From Streptomyces sp. 35G-GA-8 (GTDB taxonomy: Bacteria; Actinomycetota; Actinomycetes; Streptomycetales; Streptomycetaceae): 64,000 bases of DNA. The stretch covers positions 385,608-449,607 of the forward strand of contig NZ_JAMHJQ010000004.1 in assembly GCF_023534745.1 (NCBI RefSeq), written 5' to 3'. Positions 19,621 through 28,782 of the stretch are shown piece by piece; the stretch's first letter is position 1; every line of letters starts with the position of its first letter. The position numbers and the translations under genes were made by a program. A model generated the notes under the pieces. It worked only from the letters and a program-made list of their open reading frames with translations, had not been told where the DNA came from and searched no databases.

Positions 19621-20160
19621 CTAAGACGCTCGGGGCGCGTCGATTCGGGCCACCGCGTCCTCCGCCCCGTACGGCTGGAGGTACGGCATCCAGCGCGGAT
19701 CGCGGTGGCCCGTGCCGATGATGCGCCAGGCCAGGCCCGACGGGGGTTCGGGCTGGTGGTTGAGGCGCCAGCCCAGTTCCCGTAGGTGCCTGTCCGCCTT
19801 GACGTGGTTGCAGCGGCGGCAGGCCGCCACCACGTTGTCCCATCGGTGCTGCCCGCCGCGGCTGCGCGGGATGACGTGGTCGACGCTGGTTGCGACGCCA
19901 CCGCAGTACATACAGCGACCGCCGTCTCGGGCGAAGAGGGCACGGCGGGTCAGCGGAACGGGCCCCCTGTAGGGGACCCGGACGAAGCGCTTGAGCCGTA
20001 CGACGCTGGGGGCCGGGATGACCCGGGTTTCACTGTGCATGAAGGCGCCGGATTCCTCTAGGCAGAGGGCCTTGTTCTCCAGAACGAGGACGAGCGCGCG
20101 GCGGAGCGGTACGACGCCGAGTGGCTCGTACGACGCGTTGAGGACCAGGACATGCGGCAC
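19621..20160 (-). CDS. HNH endonuclease
   Basis: A 179-aa protein with a complete HNH motif: CMYCGG, then VDHVIPRSRGGQHRWDNVVAACRRC, then NHVKADR. The family is widespread in actinobacteria and is usually chromosomal, without a mobile context. GTG 20160 is chosen because GGAGG lies just upstream and the start peptide MPHVLVLNASYEPLG matches the family start. The biochemical role in the host is not known. It is divergent from mscS; the 275-base gap between them (20161-20435) shows no clear feature apart from its ribosome binding site. Confidence 0.85.
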   Translation of the reverse strand: MPHVLVLNASYEPLGVVPLRRALVLVLENKALCLEESGAFMHSETRVIPAPSVVRLKRFVRVPYRGPVPLTRRALFARDGGRCMYCGGVATSVDHVIPRSRGGQHRWDNVVAACRRCNHVKADRHLRELGWRLNHQPEPPSGLAWRIIGTGHRDPRWMPYLQPYGAEDAVARIDAPRAS

Positions 20161-20435
20161 GGATGCCTCCTTGTACGCCGGCGGCACGTGGCTCGCGCCG
20201 GGACGATCTGCTCTCAGTCTCTCCTCATGCCTGGTCGAAACGCCACCACGTCCAGGTAACGGGCCATGAGTGTTTTCGACCACATGACGGCTCGGCCCCG
20301 TGTGCGGCCCGGCCCAGGGGCCCTGGAAGGGGCATATACGTGAGGCGCGTCTCTCCGGCCTCCGGGGCGGCGGTCGCGCGGGAGGGCCCCGTTAGTGTGG
20401 TTGGTCCACCCCGCCGATACCTGGAGGTTTCTGTC

Positions 20436-21503
20436 GTGTCCTGGTCCGCCCCGCAGGCCGCCGGCCCGTCGTCTGACCCCGTCACTTTCGACGAGGCCGC
20501 GGACCGGGCGAACGACGCCGCGAGCTGGGTCGGGGACAACTGGGCCACCTGGCTGAGCACCGGCCTGCGCATGCTGCTGATCCTGGTGATCGCGCTGGTG
20601 CTGCGCCATGTCATCCGCCGCGCCCTGACCAAGCTGATAGACCGGATGAACCGCAGCGTGCAGACGGTCGAGGGCACCGCGCTCGGCGGGCTGCTGGTGA
20701 ACGCGGAGCGGCGCCGGCAGCGTTCCGAGGCGATCGGGTCGGTGCTCCGCTCGGTCACGTCGTTCCTGATCCTGGGCACGGCTGCGCTGATGATGCTGGG
20801 CGCGCTCAATATCAATCTGGCCCCGCTGCTGGCCTCGGCGGGCGTCGCGGGGGTGGCGCTGGGGTTCGGCGCGCGCAATCTTGTGACGGACTTCCTGTCC
20901 GGGGTCTTCATGATCCTGGAGGACCAGTACGGCGTCGGGGACACCATCGACGCGGGGGTGGCCTCCGGTGAGGTGATCGAGGTCGGTCTGCGGGTCACCA
21001 AGCTGCGGGGCGACAACGGCGAGATCTGGTACGTGCGCAACGGTGAGGTGAAGCGGATCGGCAACCTCAGCCAGGGCTGGGCGACGGCGGGGGTCGATGT
21101 GATGGTGCGGCCGACGGAGGACCTGGAGACGGTCCGTACGGTCATCACGGCGGTAGCGGAGAAGATGGCCAAGGACGACCCGTGGAACGAGCGGCTGTGG
21201 GGCCCGGTCGAGGTGCTCGGTCTGGACGCCGTGCTGCTGGACTCGATGACGGTGCGGATCTCGGCGAAGACGATGCCGGGCCAGGCGCTCGGGGTGGAGC
21301 GCGAGCTGCGCTGGCGGATCAAGCGCGCGTTCGACGAGGCGGGCATCCAGATCGTCGGCGGCCTCTTCCCGGCGGTGGAGACGGCCGCCGCGGCGCCGGA
21401 CCCGGCGGCGGGTGTCGCCGCCCCCTCGGCGCTGGCGAGTCCGACGTCCCCGCAGTCCCTGGCGGCGGCCCCGATCGCGCCGCCCCCGAACCTCGCGAAG
21501 TAG
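20436..21503 (+). CDS. MscS-family mechanosensitive ion channel
   Basis: A 355-aa channel that opens under hypo-osmotic tension. Two clear transmembrane segments (about residues 43-62 and 110-130) precede the pore helix ASAGVAGVALGFGARNLVTDFLSG, the MscS signature. The beta domain (YGVGDTIDAGVASGEV..) and C-terminal alpha/beta domain follow. The last 50 residues are a Pro/Ala-rich tail. GTG 20436 is eight bases after GGAGG; a much longer open frame back to 20163 lacks a start signal. Confidence 0.9.
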   Translation: MSWSAPQAAGPSSDPVTFDEAADRANDAASWVGDNWATWLSTGLRMLLILVIALVLRHVIRRALTKLIDRMNRSVQTVEGTALGGLLVNAERRRQRSEAIGSVLRSVTSFLILGTAALMMLGALNINLAPLLASAGVAGVALGFGARNLVTDFLSGVFMILEDQYGVGDTIDAGVASGEVIEVGLRVTKLRGDNGEIWYVRNGEVKRIGNLSQGWATAGVDVMVRPTEDLETVRTVITAVAEKMAKDDPWNERLWGPVEVLGLDAVLLDSMTVRISAKTMPGQALGVERELRWRIKRAFDEAGIQIVGGLFPAVETAAAAPDPAAGVAAPSALASPTSPQSLAAAPIAPPPNLAK

Positions 21504-21518
21504 CACGCCCTTCTCAGG

Positions 21519-21555
21519 CACCCCCGCAGGTAACGCTTTGGTTGCCTCGGGGGTG
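21519..21555 (+). terminator. Terminator downstream of mscS
   Basis: An outer stem CACCCCCG / CGGGGGTG continues through AGG / CCT and GGTAAC / GTTGCC with one bulge, and the loop is GCTTTG. It starts 15 bases after the mscS stop and separates it from the csn operon promoter. Confidence 0.7.
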
Positions 21556-21572
21556 TCTTGCGCCGGAGGGTA

Positions 21573-21602
21573 TTGACGCCTTCGAGGCTTCCGGCCTACT
21601 TT
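21573..21602 (+). promoter_or_regulatory. Sigma-70-like promoter of the csn operon
   Basis: -35 TTGACG (21573-21578) and -10 TACTTT (21597-21602) with an 18-base spacer. It ends 13 bases before the palindrome at 21616-21630, so the predicted transcript start is just upstream of the operator. The promoter call rests on the match to consensus. Confidence 0.6.
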
Positions 21603-21615
21603 CCTCGCACCCCGA

Positions 21616-21630
21616 TAGGAAACTTTCCTA
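21616..21630. promoter_or_regulatory. CsnR-type operator
   Basis: TAGGAAACTTTCCTA is a perfect 7-bp inverted repeat about a central base. It matches the AGGAAA-N-TTTCCT operator described for the chitosan repressor CsnR. It is placed just downstream of the predicted promoter, where a bound ROK repressor would block transcription. Confidence 0.8.
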
Positions 21631-21677
21631 ACAGTGTCATCGGGAGAGTGAACAGTGGAAGGGCAGGTGCCGGGTCC

Positions 21678-22901
21678 ATGACCGATGCGACCGGATCACC
21701 CACTCCGTCACCGGGGACGCCGCGTGTGCTGCGGGCCATGAACGACCGGGCCGCGCTCGATCTGCTGCTCGCCCACGGCCCGCTCTCGCGGACCCGGATA
21801 GGCAAGCTCACCGGACTCTCGAAGCCGACCGCCTCCCAGCTGCTCGCCCGTCTCGAAGCGGCCGGTCTGGTCGTCGCCACCGGCACCACCGAGGGCCGGC
21901 CGGGGCCCAACGCCCAGCTGTACGCGGTCAACGCGCACGCCGCGTACGCCGGGGGGCTCGATGTGAATCCGCGGCGGATCCTGGCCGCCGTCGCCGATAT
22001 CACCGGAACGACCGTCGGGGAGTTCGAACTGCCCACCCCGGGGCGCCGCGCCGACAGTGTCGTCCATCAGGTCACGGACGCGCTGGAGGGGGCCGTGAAG
22101 GCCGCCGGTCTCGCCACCGCCGACGTGCGCCGGGTCGTGATCGGTACGCCCGGCGCGTTCGATCCGTCCACCGGCCGGCTGCGGTACGCGTCCCATCTGC
22201 CCGGCTGGCACTCCGCCTCGCTCCTCGACGAGTTGGCCGCGGTCCTGCCGATGCCCGTCGAGTACGAGAACGACGTGAACCTCGCGGCGGTCGCCGAGCA
22301 GCGCCTCGGAGTGGCCCGCGGCGACGAGGACTTCGTCCTGCTGTGGAACGAGGACGGCCTCGGCGCCGCCCTGTTCATCGGCGGGCGGCTGCACCGCGGC
22401 TTCACCGGCGGCGCCGGCGAGGTCGGCTTCCTGCCGGTGCCCGGAACTCCGCTGGTACGCCAGGTGGTCCGGGCCAACAGCGGTGGCTTCCAGGAGCTGG
22501 CGGGCGCCCAGTCCGTGCCGAGGCTCGCGAAGACCCTCGGCATCGACACCCCGGAGACGCCGTACGCCGAGGTCGCGGCCGGGCTGCTGACCCGCGCCGC
22601 CGCGGAGCACGAGCGGGACGAGCGGCTGGCCGAGCTGCTGCGGCTGTACGCCCAGCGGCTCGCCACCGGTCTCGCTTCGGTGACCGCCGTACTCGACCCC
22701 GAACTGATCGTCCTGGCGGGCGGGGTGACCGCCGCCGGCGGTGAGCCGCTGCGCGCACTCGTCCAGGCGGAGCTGGCCGAACTGGCCGCGTCCCGCCCCC
22801 GGCTCCTCATCGGCGAGGTCCAGCACCGTCCGGTTCTGCGGGGCGCGCTGGAGAGCGCCCTGGCTGCCACCCGCGACGAGGTCTTCGACACCGCCCGCTG
22901 A
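21678..22901 (+). CDS. csnR: ROK-family transcriptional repressor (CsnR-like)
   Basis: The 407-aa protein has an N-terminal winged helix (LSRTRIGKLTGLSKPTASQL), then the two lobes of the ROK fold, with VVIGTPGAFDP and ELIVLAGGV. ROK kinases keep a Zn-binding Cys cluster, which is lacking here, so it is a regulator rather than a kinase. ATG 21678 is preceded by AGGTGCC and by the operator at 21616. It is the first gene of the operon, which suggests autoregulation. In S. lividans and S. coelicolor, CsnR represses its own operon and chitosanase genes, relieved by chitosan oligosaccharides. That effector is inferred from gene order. Confidence 0.87.
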   Translation: MTDATGSPTPSPGTPRVLRAMNDRAALDLLLAHGPLSRTRIGKLTGLSKPTASQLLARLEAAGLVVATGTTEGRPGPNAQLYAVNAHAAYAGGLDVNPRRILAAVADITGTTVGEFELPTPGRRADSVVHQVTDALEGAVKAAGLATADVRRVVIGTPGAFDPSTGRLRYASHLPGWHSASLLDELAAVLPMPVEYENDVNLAAVAEQRLGVARGDEDFVLLWNEDGLGAALFIGGRLHRGFTGGAGEVGFLPVPGTPLVRQVVRANSGGFQELAGAQSVPRLAKTLGIDTPETPYAEVAAGLLTRAAAEHERDERLAELLRLYAQRLATGLASVTAVLDPELIVLAGGVTAAGGEPLRALVQAELAELAASRPRLLIGEVQHRPVLRGALESALAATRDEVFDTAR

Positions 22902-22979
22902 TCACCGTCCGACCCCTTCCGCCGCACACCCCCCGTATCTCCCTCACCGACCCCCGTACCCATCACCGGGAGTACCGCC

Positions 22980-24314
22980 ATGCTCAAAAACCGTCGTCTC
23001 GCCGCCTCCGCCGTCGCCGTGGCCGCGATATCCGTGCTCGCCACCTCGTGTACCGGGCAGTCCGGCGCCGACGCGTCCGACGATCCGAACGCCAAGACCT
23101 CCATCACCTTCTGGCACGGCTGGAGCGCGCCCGGCGAGGTGAAGGCCATCCAGGACAACATCGACCGGTTCGAGAAGGCGCATCCGAACATCACGGTGAA
23201 CGTCGTCGGCAATATCAACGACGACAAGCTCAACCAGGCGCTGCGCGCGGGCGGTTCCAAGGGGCCGGATGTGGTGTCCTCCTTCACCACCTCGAACGTC
23301 GGCAAGTTCTGCTCGTCGGGCGCCTTCGCCGATCTGGCCCCGTTCATCGAGAAGTCCGAGCTGGACCTGGCGAAGACCTTCCCCAAGGTGCTGCTGGAGT
23401 ACACCCAGTTCGAGGGCAAGCGCTGCGCGCTGCCGCTGCTCAGTGACGCGTACGGGCTCTACTACAACAAGGACGCCTTCGAGAAGGCCGGGATCACCGC
23501 CCCGCCGAGGACGATGTCGGAGCTGGCCTCCGTCGCCAAGAAGCTCACGAAGACCAAGGGCGACAGCTACGAGCAGGTCGGTCTGATGCCGACGTACCAC
23601 GGCTACGAGACGGTCGTCGACCACTACATGTCGAGCTGGGACCACGCGTACTTCGACCAGGACGGCAAGTCGAACATCGCCAAGGACCCGGCCTTCGCCA
23701 AGATGTTCACGTACCAGAAGAAGCTGGTCGACGACCTCGGCGGATACGAGAAGCTGGAGAAGTACCGCTCCACGTTCGGTGACGAGTGGGGCGCCAAGCA
23801 CCCGTTCCACACCGGCCAGGTCGCCATGCAGCTGGACGGCGAGTGGCGGCTCGGCATGGCCGAGGACGCCAAGGTGCCGTTCGAGATCGGTGTCGCGCCG
23901 ATGCCGGTGGCGGACGACGAGGCGGACAGCTACGGCAAGGGCTTCCTCTCCGGCACGATCATGGGGATCGCGCCGCAGAGCAAGAAGCAGAACGCCGCGT
24001 GGGAGCTGGTGAAGTACATGACGACCGACACCGAGGCGGTCGTCCAGTTCGCGAACGGCATCCGCAATGTGCCCTCCACGCTGGAGGCCCTCAAGTCCCC
24101 CGGCCTGAAGTTCGACCCGCGCTTCAAGACCTTCCTCGACATCGCGCAGCACCCGAAGTCCAGCACTCCGCCGGCCGCCGTCAACGGCTCGACGTACCAG
24201 CAGACGCTCCAGGACTTCGGCTACCAGTACGAGCAGGGCAAGGTGAAGGATCTCCAGGCGGGTCTGGAGAAGACCGCCCAGCAGATCGACCGCGACATCG
24301 AGCAGGCCAAGTAG
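22980..24314 (+). CDS. csnE: ABC sugar-binding lipoprotein (CsnE-like)
   Basis: The 444-aa extracytoplasmic solute-binding protein of family 1 carries a lipobox (VLATSC, Cys24) after a basic start MLKNRR. The body shows the usual ITFWHGW opening and MPTYHGYETVV, MQLDGEWRL segments. It is the likely capture protein for aminosugar oligomers taken up by the following two permeases. The gene lies 78 bases after csnR and starts at ATG. No ATP-binding subunit is encoded in the operon, so a shared ATPase such as MsiK would be needed. Confidence 0.88.
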   Translation: MLKNRRLAASAVAVAAISVLATSCTGQSGADASDDPNAKTSITFWHGWSAPGEVKAIQDNIDRFEKAHPNITVNVVGNINDDKLNQALRAGGSKGPDVVSSFTTSNVGKFCSSGAFADLAPFIEKSELDLAKTFPKVLLEYTQFEGKRCALPLLSDAYGLYYNKDAFEKAGITAPPRTMSELASVAKKLTKTKGDSYEQVGLMPTYHGYETVVDHYMSSWDHAYFDQDGKSNIAKDPAFAKMFTYQKKLVDDLGGYEKLEKYRSTFGDEWGAKHPFHTGQVAMQLDGEWRLGMAEDAKVPFEIGVAPMPVADDEADSYGKGFLSGTIMGIAPQSKKQNAAWELVKYMTTDTEAVVQFANGIRNVPSTLEALKSPGLKFDPRFKTFLDIAQHPKSSTPPAAVNGSTYQQTLQDFGYQYEQGKVKDLQAGLEKTAQQIDRDIEQAK

Positions 24315-24332
24315 CGGGCCGGGACGTCACCG

Positions 24333-25274
24333 ATGTCCACGCACACGCTCCGTTCGAAGCGCCGCGCGTCGGCGCTTCGGACGGCGGCGTTCATGTCGCC
24401 CTGGTTGATCGGCTTCACCGTCTTCTTCGCGTATCCGCTGATCTCGACCGTCTACTTCTCCTTCATGAAGTACGACGGCTTCAACTCGCCCGTCTGGAAC
24501 GGTCTGGGGAACTGGTCGTACGTCTTCAGCGACTACCCGATGTTCTGGCCGTCCCTGCGCAACACCCTCTGGCTCGTCGTGATCATGGTGACCTGCCGGG
24601 TGGTCTTCGGACTCGGCATCGGCATGCTGATCACCAAGATCAAGACCGGTACGGGAATCTTCCGCACCCTCTTCTATCTGCCGTATCTGGCGCCGCCGGT
24701 CGCCGCGACACTCGCGTTCGTCTTCCTGCTCAACCCGGGTACGGGGCCGGTCAACACCATTCTCGGGGACCTCGGCCTGCCGACCCCCGGCTGGTTCAAC
24801 GACCCCGGCTGGTCCAAGCCCGCGCTCACCCTGCTGGCCGTCTGGGGCATCGGCGACCTGATGGTGATCTTCATGGCCGCGCTGCTCGACGTACCCAAGG
24901 AGCAGTACGAGGCCGCCGAGCTGGACGGCGCGTCGGCCTGGCACCGCTTCCGGTACGTGACCCTGCCGAACATCTCGCCGATCGTGATGTTCGCCGTGGT
25001 CACCGGCGTGATCTCGGCGATGCAGTACTACTCGCAGCCGCTGGTCGCGGGCAAGGTCGCCTCCGGGGTCATCGGCGGCTCCGGGCAGGCCTTCGAGCCC
25101 GGCTACCCGGACAAGTCCACGCTGACCCTGCCGCAGCTGGTCTACAACCTGGGCTTCCAGCGCTTCGACTACGGCGCCGCGTGTGTGGTCGCGCTCGTGC
25201 TGTTCGCGCTGGCCATGGCCTTCACGGCGCTGCTGATGCGGCGGCGCGGCGGACTGATCGGATCGGGTGACTGA
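24333..25274 (+). CDS. csnF: ABC sugar transport permease (CsnF-like)
   Basis: A 313-aa permease of the MalF type with six transmembrane segments (first LIGFTVFFAYPLIST). The EAA motif interacting with the ATPase reads EAAELDGASAWHRF. It is located between csnE and csnG with an 18-base gap to csnE. The start ATG follows GGGAC. Confidence 0.88.
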   Translation: MSTHTLRSKRRASALRTAAFMSPWLIGFTVFFAYPLISTVYFSFMKYDGFNSPVWNGLGNWSYVFSDYPMFWPSLRNTLWLVVIMVTCRVVFGLGIGMLITKIKTGTGIFRTLFYLPYLAPPVAATLAFVFLLNPGTGPVNTILGDLGLPTPGWFNDPGWSKPALTLLAVWGIGDLMVIFMAALLDVPKEQYEAAELDGASAWHRFRYVTLPNISPIVMFAVVTGVISAMQYYSQPLVAGKVASGVIGGSGQAFEPGYPDKSTLTLPQLVYNLGFQRFDYGAACVVALVLFALAMAFTALLMRRRGGLIGSGD

Positions 25275-25275
25275 G

Positions 25276-26187
25276 ATGACACAACTCCTCGGCCGGCCCG
25301 GCTCGCCGACGACGGCCGCGCCCGACGCGCCCGACCGTACGCCCGCCGCCCGCAGCGCCCGCCGCAAGGCGCTGCTGCACTGGATCGCCGTGCACTCCCT
25401 GGGCGTCGCCGCCGCGCTCTTCTTCGTGCTGCCGTTCGTCTTCCTCTTCCTGACCTCGGTGATGAGCGACCATCAGGCGCTCACCCGCGATCTGACCCCC
25501 AATTCCTGGGAGTGGGGCAACTACGCGAAGGTGTTCGACACCCCGGGCTTTCTGACCTGGTGGAAGAACACCCTGCTGTACGCGGGGCTCGGCACCGTCC
25601 TGTCGGTGCTCTCCTCGATCCCGGTGGCGTACGCGCTCGCCAAATTCCGCTTCCGCGGCCGGCAGCTCTCGCTGATGCTCGTCATCTCGATGATGATGCT
25701 GCCGCCCCAGGTGATCATCATTCCGATGTATCTGTTCTGGGCGAAGCAGCTCGATCTGTCGGGCTCGCTGTGGCCGCTGATCATCCCGATGGCGTTCGGT
25801 GACGCGTTCTCCATCTTCCTGCTGCGCCAGTTCCTGCTGACGATCCCCAATGAGTACCTGGACGCCGCCAAGGTCGACGGCTGCGGCGAGTTCCGTACCC
25901 TGATCAAGGTCGTGCTGCCGATGGCCAGGCCCGGGATCGCGGCCGTCGCGCTGTTCCAGTTCTTCTACGCCTGGAACGACTACTTCGGCCCACAGATCTA
26001 CGCTTCGGAGAACCCGGCCGCCTGGACGCTCAGTTACGGCCTGGAGTCCTTCAAGGGCGCACACCATACCGACTGGAATCTGACCATGGCCGCGACCGTA
26101 CTGGTCATGGCCCCTGTGATCCTCGTGTTCTTCTTCGCCCAGAAGGCGTTCGTCGAGGGAGTCACACTGACCGGAGTGAAGGGCTGA
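25276..26187 (+). CDS. csnG: ABC sugar transport permease (CsnG-like)
   Basis: A 303-aa permease of the MalG type with six transmembrane segments. The EAA-loop motif reads DAAKVDGCGEF. It is the partner of the preceding permease. ATG 25276 is one base after the csnF stop; GTG 25267 would overlap csnF. The first 30 residues are a polar, Pro/Ala-rich cytoplasmic extension. Confidence 0.88.
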   Translation: MTQLLGRPGSPTTAAPDAPDRTPAARSARRKALLHWIAVHSLGVAAALFFVLPFVFLFLTSVMSDHQALTRDLTPNSWEWGNYAKVFDTPGFLTWWKNTLLYAGLGTVLSVLSSIPVAYALAKFRFRGRQLSLMLVISMMMLPPQVIIIPMYLFWAKQLDLSGSLWPLIIPMAFGDAFSIFLLRQFLLTIPNEYLDAAKVDGCGEFRTLIKVVLPMARPGIAAVALFQFFYAWNDYFGPQIYASENPAAWTLSYGLESFKGAHHTDWNLTMAATVLVMAPVILVFFFAQKAFVEGVTLTGVKG

Positions 26188-26192
26188 GAACC

Positions 26193-27458
26193 ATGAAGCT
26201 CGCCGTGGTAGGCGGAGGATCGACCTACACACCCGAACTCATCGACGGATTCTCTCGGTTGCGGGACACCTTGCCGATCGAGGAACTCGTACTGGTCGAC
26301 CCCGCGGCCGACCGTCTTGAACTGGTCGGAGGGCTGGCCCGGCGTATCTTCGCCAAGCAGGGCCACCCCGGCCGTATCACCACCACCTCGGACGTGGACG
26401 CGGGTGTCGCCGACGCCGACGCGGTACTGCTCCAGCTGCGGGTCGGCGGGCAGGCCGCGCGGAACCAGGACGAGACCTGGCCGCTGGAGTGCGGCTGTGT
26501 CGGCCAGGAGACGACGGGCGCGGGCGGTCTCGCCAAGGCGCTGCGCACGGTCCCGGTGGTCCTTGACATCGCCGAGCGGGTGCGGCGCGCCAACCCCGAC
26601 GCGTGGATCATCGACTTCACCAACCCGGTGGGGATCGTGACCCGGGCGCTGCTCCAGGCCGGTCACAAGGCCGTGGGGCTGTGCAACGTGGCGATCGGTT
26701 TCCAGCGCAGGTTCGCGAAGCTGCTGGAAGTCGCGCCCTCCGAGGTGTACCTGGAGCATGTGGGGCTGAACCATCTGACCTGGGAGCGCGGCGTACGGCT
26801 CGGCGGCCCGGACGGCGCCGATCTGCTGCCCAAGCTGCTGGCCGAGCACGGCGACTCGCTCGCGGCCGATCTGCGGCTGCCCCGCGTGCTGCTGGACCGG
26901 CTCGGGGTGGTGCCCTCGTACTATCTGCGCTACTTCTACGCGCACGACGAGGTCGTACGGGAGCTGCGGACCAAGCCGTCCCGGGCCGCCGAGGTGGCCG
27001 AGATGGAGAAGCGGCTGCTGGAGATGTACGGCGACCCCGCGCTGGACGAGAAGCCCGAGCTGCTCTCCAAGCGCGGCGGTGCCTTCTACTCGGAGGCCGC
27101 GGTGGATCTGGCGGCCTCGCTGCTGCGCGGCGGCGGCAGCCCGATCCAGGTGGTGAACACGTACAACAACGGCACGCTGCCGTTCCTGGCGGACGACGCG
27201 GTGATCGAGGTCCAGGCGCGGGTGGACAGGTCGGGCGCGGTGCCGCTCCCGGTGTCCGAGCTGGATCCGCTGTACGCGGGCCTGATCGCGAATGTCACGG
27301 CGTACGAGGACCTGGCGCTGGAGGCCGCGCTGCACGGCGGCCGGGACCGGGTCTTCAAGGCGCTGCTCTCGCATCCGCTGATCGGCCAGTTCGCGTACGC
27401 CGAGGCGCTCACCGACCAGCTGATCGCGCACAACCGGGAGCATCTCGCGTGGGTGTGA
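26193..27458 (+). CDS. csnH: GH4-family glycosidase (CsnH-like)
   Basis: The 421-aa enzyme is of the NAD- and metal-dependent GH4 family, with a dinucleotide site VGGGSTYTPELIDG, the metal-binding Cys in GLCNVAIGFQRR and a downstream His (LEHVGLNHL). GH4 enzymes split glycosidic bonds by an oxidation-elimination mechanism, often on 6-phospho sugars. In this operon it probably cuts imported chitosan-derived oligosaccharides, before or after phosphorylation by the kinase downstream. ATG is at 26193 and the stop overlaps the next start by four bases. Confidence 0.85.
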   Translation: MKLAVVGGGSTYTPELIDGFSRLRDTLPIEELVLVDPAADRLELVGGLARRIFAKQGHPGRITTTSDVDAGVADADAVLLQLRVGGQAARNQDETWPLECGCVGQETTGAGGLAKALRTVPVVLDIAERVRRANPDAWIIDFTNPVGIVTRALLQAGHKAVGLCNVAIGFQRRFAKLLEVAPSEVYLEHVGLNHLTWERGVRLGGPDGADLLPKLLAEHGDSLAADLRLPRVLLDRLGVVPSYYLRYFYAHDEVVRELRTKPSRAAEVAEMEKRLLEMYGDPALDEKPELLSKRGGAFYSEAAVDLAASLLRGGGSPIQVVNTYNNGTLPFLADDAVIEVQARVDRSGAVPLPVSELDPLYAGLIANVTAYEDLALEAALHGGRDRVFKALLSHPLIGQFAYAEALTDQLIAHNREHLAWV

Positions 27459-28471
27459 GCGTGGCGGTGAGCACTGCCGGCGAGACGGTGGGGCGCGCGA
27501 GCGTCCTGGCCGTCGACGCCGGGAACAGCAAGACCGATGTGGCCGTGATCGGCGCCGACGGCTCGGTGCTCGGTACGGCCCGCGGGGGCGGCTTCCAGCC
27601 GCCGGTCGTCGGGATCGAGACGGCGGTCGACGCGCTGGCGGTGACGGTCGCCGAGGCCGCCTCGGCGGCCGGGCTGCCGGCGCGCGACCTGGTCGGCCAT
27701 GTGTCGGCCTGTCTCGCCAACGCCGATCTCCCGGTCGAGGAGCGGGAGTTGGCCGAGGCCGTACAGGCGCGCGGCTGGGGGCGCACGACGGAGGTGCGCA
27801 ACGACACCTTCGCGATACTGCGCGCCGGTCTGCCGAGCGGCGCGGAGCCGAGGGGCGTGGCCGTCGTCTGTGGCGCGGGCATCAACTGCGTGGGGATGCT
27901 GCCGGACGGCCGTACCGCGCGGTTCCCGGCGATCGGCCGGATCTCCGGTGACTGGGGCGGGGGTTCGGGCCTCGCGGAGGAGGCCCTGTGGTTCGCCGCG
28001 CGGGCCGAGGACGGCCGCGGCGAGCCCACGGAGCTGGTGCGGACGCTGCCCGGCCACTTCGGGCTCGGCTCGATGTACGAGCTGATCGAGGCGCTGCATC
28101 TGGGGCATATCCCGTTCGTGCGCAGGCATGAGCTGACGCCGGTGCTGTTCGCGACGAGCGCGGCCGGCGACGCGGTCGCCCATTCCGTGGTCGACCGGCT
28201 GGCCGAGGAGGTCGTCGTGCTGGCCTCGGTGGCGCTCGGCAGGCTCGGGCTGCTCGACGAGGAGGTACCGGTGCTGCTCGGCGGCAGCGTCCTGGCGGCC
28301 CGTCATCCGCAGCTCGACGCCCGGATCGCGGAGCTGCTCGCGGCCAGGGCGCCCAAGGCGGTCGTGGAAGTCGTGACGGCGCCGCCGGTGCTGGGGGCCG
28401 CGCTGCTCGGTCTCGACCAGGTGGGGGCGAGCGCGGAGGCGCACGCCAGGCTCGGGGCGCATTACGCCTGA
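27455..28471 (+). CDS. csnK: BadF/BadG-type sugar kinase, probable glucosamine kinase (CsnK-like)
   Basis: A 338-aa ASKHA-fold kinase, with the phosphate-1 loop AVDAGNSKTDVAVI, the middle VCGAGINCVGM and the GDWGGGSGL segments. It is related to N-acetylglucosamine/glucosamine kinases. The start GTG overlaps the csnH TGA (GTGA), indicating translational coupling. Its substrate, glucosamine, is inferred from the operon. Confidence 0.83.
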   Translation: MSVAVSTAGETVGRASVLAVDAGNSKTDVAVIGADGSVLGTARGGGFQPPVVGIETAVDALAVTVAEAASAAGLPARDLVGHVSACLANADLPVEERELAEAVQARGWGRTTEVRNDTFAILRAGLPSGAEPRGVAVVCGAGINCVGMLPDGRTARFPAIGRISGDWGGGSGLAEEALWFAARAEDGRGEPTELVRTLPGHFGLGSMYELIEALHLGHIPFVRRHELTPVLFATSAAGDAVAHSVVDRLAEEVVVLASVALGRLGLLDEEVPVLLGGSVLAARHPQLDARIAELLAARAPKAVVEVVTAPPVLGAALLGLDQVGASAEAHARLGAHYA

Positions 28472-28571
28472 CCCGGGAGCCGCCGGACGGGCTCCGGGGC
28501 CTTGGGGCGTGTTCCGGGTGAGCTCCGGGCGTGCTCCGGGTGGGCATTGGGTGGCCGTACGCGTAAGGAAA

Positions 28572-28600
28572 GCCCCGTGAACGGGAACCGCTCACGGGGC
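28572..28600 (+). terminator. Terminator of the csn operon
   Basis: A 13-bp stem GCCCCGTGAACGG / CCGCTCACGGGGC with one mismatch and loop GAA, 100 bases past the kinase stop. The rest of the 311-base gap (28472-28782) shows no other clear feature. Confidence 0.8.
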
Positions 28601-28782
28601 CCCGGCGTATTCATGAAGAGGAGATGGTGGGGAGATCGACCGGCCGCGGTCGGCGCGAGAAGGACAAGATCCAGTCAACCCTGGTGTAGTTGTCAGTGCC
28701 TGCGGCCATACTGCTGACCTGGAGTTGTCCTCCGACCCGCAGGGGGCGGGCCGCCGATGTCCATGACCGAGGGGGAGGTCAC

